A stretch of 64,000 nt of DNA from Hydractinia symbiolongicarpus. Lineage: Eukaryota > Cnidaria > Hydrozoa > Anthoathecata > Hydractiniidae. Shown here one piece after another: positions 59,021 to 64,000 of the stretch. How positions within the stretch are numbered: position 1 is the stretch's first letter; every line of letters begins with the position of its first letter. The position numbers and the translations under genes were made by a program. Below the pieces are notes generated by a model, which saw only the letters and a program-made list of their open reading frames with translations, searched no databases and had not been told where the DNA came from. The stretch covers positions 21,395,001 through 21,459,000 of the forward strand of contig NC_079882.1 of assembly GCF_029227915.1 (NCBI RefSeq), in the 5' to 3' direction.

Positions 59021-61119
59021 TTTCTTGTCTCGTTGTCCTGTACCTAGAATTTTTTATTTCTCCTAAATAATTTAATAAAATTAAATATATAAGTATTAGA
59101 TAATGAACTAGAAATAATGTACTTTAATTTTATATATTTCTTGTTGTTTTTTCCAGTTGCCATATTTCACGATTTCCTTGATCACAAAATCCCAGCTAAA
59201 AAGAGAGTTGTCGCAAAATAATCCTTTGCAGTCATAGGTAAACAGACGGCCTTTTCTTTTATAAGCACAGAGGCAGAGTTTGCTACATTGCTTTTTTTAA
59301 ACAATAAATCAGCGGCAAAACAAAACAACAAAAAGAATTTATTTAAATGTATGGTCAGGATTATTGCAAAATTTTTGCCATTTTTTTGAACAGGAAAAAG
59401 TACCCAAAGTGAGACTTTAAAAATAGTTAAAGAACGGAGATAGATAATTTTAAAGCATATATAAAAAGGGAAATTCCCAAAACAAATGTACAGACAATAC
59501 TTTACATAAAGAAAGCGACTAATTGTTTGAACAAAAAAAAAGCATCAAAAATCAAGGAAAAAGGGAGGAAAAGCTGTCTTTAAAAACATGGTGTTAAAAA
59601 GAAGCCTGATTTGAGTAAGTTAAAACATTTAATTCATATAGAATAGCACAGAAATCTTGATCGATTTATCATAGTCGGAACTTTGTTGATATATTAATAA
59701 AAAGCATTTTGATGAAAATGGAGCTACCCATGTTCTCCCTCATTGATTAAATTTCGCACATGGCCAATTTTGCTGTGCGTTTATGATAGTGTGAATCGTG
59801 AAATAAATTGCAATGGTGGCTATGTAGGCAAAGAGAAATTAGGGTGAGCTTGTGATTCTAGTAAAACAATTAAATATGTTCTGATCTAAAATTTTCAGGA
59901 TTTTGTTTTATCATTTATATCTTTAACAAAATAGGGATCTCCTATAGGGAAGTTTGCCAACATGAGTGGTGATTACGTGCCTTTAAAACAAAATAAAGAT
60001 ATGGCACCCAGAGGTTAAGTTCGGGAAATTTTTGTTGATACTTTTGGAGTGAACTTTTTTCCCAGAATTTTTTCTGATTTAAAGTATAGGCTGTTTTTTG
60101 CTCAATGAGTTTTAGTGTGACGTAATATTTTGATTTTGTATCGAGAACAATGGACATGGAAAAGATTTAGGAAGCTGGTACAGCAACCACATCAAACACC
60201 AAAAGTCATTAAATAAAAAAGCTTGTCATTTCCAGTGAGACCAAACCTGCCACATTAAAAAAGCACCTAGCTATACAATCAGGAAAGCTGCTAAGTAAGC
60301 ATCTACTGCCTTAATTAACAAAATATTGAAGATTTATTTGGGTAATAAACATCTCCTTAAGCTTCATAAAAACATAACCACCTATTAAAATATAAAACTC
60401 TGATCAAAGTCAAAACTAAACGCTTTTGATGATAAGAGAAATGGATTGGAGGCATTTTGTTTCAAAAATAAAAAACTCTGCAGAGTTGACATCAATAAAC
60501 AAAAATTTTGTAATGCATCTAAACTTAGCCAAAGGGATTCATAATTTTGGTGAATTAAGTCATTTTTTTTTTTGCCATCTTTGCGTAGCTTGCATCACTG
60601 ATGTAAAAAATAGCTAAAATAGGTGTTAAAGAAACTTTATAGACTGAAAAATTGAGGGAGCTTCTGAACTATCTTCTAAATTGCATAATTACAGACTGAA
60701 TGGCAAATTAATAAATTTGGCAGCTCGGTTTTGATCTAAAGAGGTTGAACTACATAGCTATAATCACCTTTCCAAAAACTAATTCGTCCTAATAGGCGCT
60801 GGGTGATTTAATCCACAAATTAGTCCTAATTTGCAGATCCGTCAATTCCCTAATCTTAAAAGATAGTAAATACATGGGTAATCCTACTAGCGATTCATAA
60901 ATTCGTTAGCTAGACTAGGCATCAAACATTTTCCTTTCCTTTCAGGATGTAGTAGATTAATTCGACATGTTCCTTTGACGGCCAGTTTGTAAATAAACGG
61001 CCCGTGTAGTTAGGTTTATGGCGCGCGGAACCGCTTTTTAATACTTTCTGTTTAAACTTTCTGTTTAAAAATATACCGCGCCATATTGGTTCTTTCCAAA
61101 GTCGGCTTTCGTTTTCGAA
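59021..61119. other. Upstream of the coiled-coil gene; no further exon recognised
   Basis: The 5' UTR and promoter of the leftward coiled-coil gene should lie here, and possibly a promoter for the rightward exon at 61120. Around 60990-61080 the DNA becomes richer in CpG (for example GGCGCGCGG), which fits a housekeeping promoter. No conserved frame was seen in the rest. Confidence 0.45.
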
Positions 61120-61264
61120 ATGGCCGAGTCCACATGTGCGCCAGAGAACCCAACCGTTACTCATTTTGACGAAAATGGCTTATTGCACCGTTCAACACAA
61201 AATACCCAAACATTACGTTCTCACGCAAAATGTGAAAAGATGTTGGAAAGATCATGCTGTAAAG
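61120..61264 (+). CDS. Candidate first coding exon of an unknown gene
   Basis: ATG GCC GAG in good initiation context (GAAATGG) opens 48 codons, MAESTCAPENPTVTHFDENG and onward, ending with G before a perfect GTAAGG donor at 61265. CpG-rich DNA lies just upstream. Nothing in the product is familiar. The following intron would contain the antisense LINE at 61.5-64 kb and continue beyond the window. The opposite strand has an 80-codon frame over the same bases, which is less likely because it lacks such signals. Confidence 0.45.
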
Positions 61265-61548
61265 GTAAGGGGCCTTGAGAAACGTCAATAAATTTAGCTA
61301 ACGTTTGTGGGTAGCTCTAAAGGTGGGTTTTAGGTTTAACGTTTCTTTTTTTTTCATTTGACGATAAATCTCGTAGTAGCCTAGTTAACTAAACTTTCTT
61401 CAAGGTTATCAAATTCAGTTTCTCTCCAACGTCAGAGCAATTCCCTAAAATCCAAATCCAACTCATAGCAAACTGCGAATTACAATCCAATCAGCAAAAA
61501 ATACTAGCGTGGTCACGTTTTTTAATGGCCCCTATGGCTAACTTCTCT

Positions 61549-64000
61549 TAATAATAATAATAATAATAATAATAAATATTTAAAGTGGCTAGCCCAGAAA
61601 ATCACAAAAACCTATAGTTAGTGGATTGTTTCCACTGGGGGCCACTAGAACAAAAAAGAAACAAAAAATGATAAACCTTAGACTGCCTCAGCTCAATCAA
61701 ACATAGTAACATTTATAATCTGTGAAAATTGAAAAGAAAAAGAATAAAAAACAAAAATTAAAAAATTCAAAAGTGATCTCCATTAGAATTTGCCAAATAC
61801 ATTAGAGATGGAAGTCTTAAACAAAAGCAGACTTCCATCACAGGTCACTTGGTCTGGAAGATTATTCCACACTTTTGCAGCTCTAAATGGGAAGGCTTTT
61901 TTGCCAAATTCCGTGTTGACCAAGGGAAGTGTGAACCTGTTTTTTGAAGCTCCTCTTGTTTGATGATTATGACAGTTTTTTGTCAAAAGGAATTTTGAGC
62001 GCATGTAATCAGGAGCAATGTGATTCATGGCTTTGAAAACTAATATGGCATCGTTTTTGATGAGTAAATTATTCATTGAATATTCCCTCTCTTTCCCAAG
62101 AAAAGTACGGACACATTTTAATCGTTTTTCTAGTTTTCCCAATCTACCTTGGGTGGCACAAGCCCATGCCGAGGAGCAGTAGTTGAAATATGGCATGACA
62201 AGTGCATTAATTAAAAGGTTTTTTGTGTGAGGTGTTAAACAGGATGCAATGGTTCTAATTTTAGAATATTTAATTAGTATTTTTCTATTTATGTCATTAA
62301 TGTGCTTTTCCCATTGCATTTTTTGGTCAAATGTTACCCCAAGATATTTAACTTTTTCGCTCCTCTTCAAAGGAATACCCATATAGTTGATAGTTTTGTT
62401 CTCAACTTTTTTTAACTGGCTGTGGTTGCCGAAAAAGATTGTTTCAGTTTTGTCCGTATTAATAGTCATTTTGTTATTATTCAGCCAGAGGTCGACTTGC
62501 GAAAGTTCTAACTCGACCTGGGAGACAAGGGTATCCAAGTTTTTATGAGACGAAATAATTATTGTATCATCCGCATATAGATGGTGGTAGTTTGAATTGA
62601 TGACAGATTTTAAGTCATCAATATACAAAAGAAAGAGCAGGGGCCCCAACACAGATCCCTGCGGCACCCCAAAAGCGTCTTCATGAAGCAGATCTGATCC
62701 TGTGTCGTTTACAAGAGTCAGCTGCATTCGGTCCGTTAAGTAGGACTCGAACCAGTCAAAGGCAGCATCTCTGATGCCAAAACACCATAGTTTTTTTAAC
62801 AAAATTTTATGATCAACAGTGTCAAAAGCTTTTTTAAGGTCAATGAGCACAGCACAAACAAAGTTATGTTGGTCGAGCTCAGTAAGAATAAAATCAGAGA
62901 CATCGACTACTGCAGTTTCTGTGGAAAAGAGTTTTCGAAATCCGGACTGTCTGTCATTCAGGAAGTTGTGCTCAGAAATAAAATGAGTCATTTGCTCATG
63001 CACTAACTTTTCAAAAATTTTCATAGGAATTGGCAAAATGGAGATAGGCCGATAATTAGTAGGATCTGTTTTATTGTTACTTTTAAAAATAGGCGAGACC
63101 CTTTTAGTCTTCCAACATTTAGGTACATAACCAGTAAATAAAGATTTGTTGAAAAGACTTGATAAATAAATACTTAAAACTGACGAACCTGCTTTTAGCA
63201 GTCGTGAACCAATTCCGTCCAAGCCTGTAGCTTTATTAAGTTTTAGTGATCTAATTATTTTTTCGACACTTTTGGTCTCAATACGAGCCCACCGAAAGTC
63301 GTGTCCGCTAACAGGTGGATTAACATTAGTAGTGTCAGAAGAAAATTTAGAGGCTAGTTTGGCACCAACACTGACAAAAAATGAATTGAATGTGTTGGAA
63401 ATTTCTTTTGGGTGAGAAGTTTCTGTACCATCGTTTTGGACTACTCGTTTTATCGAGGTAGTATTGCCTGACTTATCAGGAACCAGTTTTTTTAGGGTTT
63501 TCCAAAGTTGTTTTGGCCGTTTTTGAAAGTCCTGCAAAACGTCATTATAGTACTCGTTTTTGAGTCGATTTTTGAGACCTATTACCTGGTTCCTTTTTTG
63601 TTTGAAAGCTTCCCAGTCTATGATGGATTTTGTTTTTGATGCTTTCCGTTTCAAGAAGTCTCTTTCTTTGATGGCTATTATTAATTCATCAGTGACCCAT
63701 GCCTCAACACGGCCAGAAAATCTATGTGTTTTGAAAGGGGCATGTTTGTCAGCCACTGTTTTAACATTTTTATTCAGTTTCTCACATGCTTTATCAAGGT
63801 CATCATAATTATTAAAATATGACCAGTCTAAATTCCTGAGGTCCTTCAGAAAAGCCTCTTCACTGAAGTTCTTGTAGCTACGAACCTTGCATGTTTTAGG
63901 TTCAAATTTTGGCCTTTTGAATTTTCTGATCACATAAACTAAATTGTGATCACTGATGCCTAAATCCATGACACCAGTTTTAGAAATACAAGAACTGTTA
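61549..64000 (-). mobile_element. CR1/L2-like LINE, apparently intact 3' two thirds
   Basis: The element enters at the right edge and ends at a (TTA)n tail (61575-61549 on the minus strand), the short-repeat 3' end typical of CR1/L2 relatives. About 200 bases of 3' UTR lie between stop codon and tail. The first part (ORF1 and most of the endonuclease) is outside the window. Confidence 0.85.
61783..64000 (-). CDS. LINE ORF2: end of endonuclease plus reverse transcriptase
   Basis: The frame is open from the window edge to TAA at 61783, over 730 codons without a break. It starts in the last motif of an APE-type endonuclease (VMDLGISDHNLVYV, the SDH motif). The RT follows: KVSP-like entry VSPIFKSNNKTDPTNYRPIS, motif A VLIDLKKAFDTVDH, motif B GVPQGSVLGPLLFLLYIDDL and motif C HLYADDTIII. 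The C-terminal domain holds KYLGVTFDQKMQWEKHI, YCSSAWACA and a final AAKVWNNLPD. All catalytic Asp residues are present. With no stop or frameshift, it is either young or still active. Confidence 0.9.
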   Translation of the reverse strand, partial: NSSCISKTGVMDLGISDHNLVYVIRKFKRPKFEPKTCKVRSYKNFSEEAFLKDLRNLDWSYFNNYDDLDKACEKLNKNVKTVADKHAPFKTHRFSGRVEAWVTDELIIAIKERDFLKRKASKTKSIIDWEAFKQKRNQVIGLKNRLKNEYYNDVLQDFQKRPKQLWKTLKKLVPDKSGNTTSIKRVVQNDGTETSHPKEISNTFNSFFVSVGAKLASKFSSDTTNVNPPVSGHDFRWARIETKSVEKIIRSLKLNKATGLDGIGSRLLKAGSSVLSIYLSSLFNKSLFTGYVPKCWKTKRVSPIFKSNNKTDPTNYRPISILPIPMKIFEKLVHEQMTHFISEHNFLNDRQSGFRKLFSTETAVVDVSDFILTELDQHNFVCAVLIDLKKAFDTVDHKILLKKLWCFGIRDAAFDWFESYLTDRMQLTLVNDTGSDLLHEDAFGVPQGSVLGPLLFLLYIDDLKSVINSNYHHLYADDTIIISSHKNLDTLVSQVELELSQVDLWLNNNKMTINTDKTETIFFGNHSQLKKVENKTINYMGIPLKRSEKVKYLGVTFDQKMQWEKHINDINRKILIKYSKIRTIASCLTPHTKNLLINALVMPYFNYCSSAWACATQGRLGKLEKRLKCVRTFLGKEREYSMNNLLIKNDAILVFKAMNHIAPDYMRSKFLLTKNCHNHQTRGASKNRFTLPLVNTEFGKKAFPFRAAKVWNNLPDQVTCDGSLLLFKTSISNVFGKF

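Noticed and set aside
60922-61164. 80-codon minus-strand frame at the CpG-rich segment
   Set aside because: No similarity to known proteins, and it overlaps a better-supported plus-strand exon; probably chance.

Overview
The window is nuclear DNA of an animal. It is AT-rich, and its genes are split by many GT-AG introns. It carries two tRNA genes and animal-type genes for a membrane adenylyl cyclase, an SLC26 anion transporter and the largest subunit of RNA polymerase III. Compact genes among many LINE, Gypsy, SINE and foldback relics suggest an early-branching animal, most likely a cnidarian and possibly a hydrozoan. The species assignment is inference.

Layout. 1-3.8 kb: 3' part of an ADCY9-like adenylyl cyclase (+). 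7.8-10.2 kb (-): a three-exon DsbA/FrnE-like thioredoxin-fold gene. Its CxxC active site reads TGA-Pro-Trp-Cys in an otherwise open frame, and a SECIS-like hairpin lies just upstream of a poly(A) signal in the 3' UTR. I read it as a selenoprotein, and it is the most interesting item here. 12.9-21.1 kb (-): a complete 19-exon SLC26 transporter, with a frame that closes at 803 codons plus stop. 21-32 kb: gene-poor, with two decayed reverse transcriptase relics, a tRNA-derived SINE and a 775-bp element with 32-bp terminal inverted repeats. 32-37.9 kb: a broken Gypsy-type element (-) abutting a 5'-truncated LINE (+). 38.4-50.2 kb (+): the complete POLR3A gene in 32 exons (1399 codons plus stop), with two tRNA-Pro(UGG) genes antisense inside its introns. 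51.4-52.2 kb (+): an intronless seven-helix membrane protein. 53.9-59.0 kb (-): a coiled-coil gene resembling CCDC66, carrying a second copy of the 37-kb LINE in its last intron. 61.1 kb (+): a candidate first coding exon of an unknown gene. 61.5-64 kb (-): an apparently intact CR1/L2-like LINE that runs off the window.

The genes are independent housekeeping or signalling loci, not an operon. Two links stand out. The Pol III catalytic subunit gene hosts Pol III-transcribed tRNA genes. The putative selenoprotein depends on a recoding system whose other parts lie outside the window. I joined exons by eye from splice-site consensus, reading-frame phase and remembered family alignments. Every multi-exon model closes in frame, but no transcript or database was consulted.
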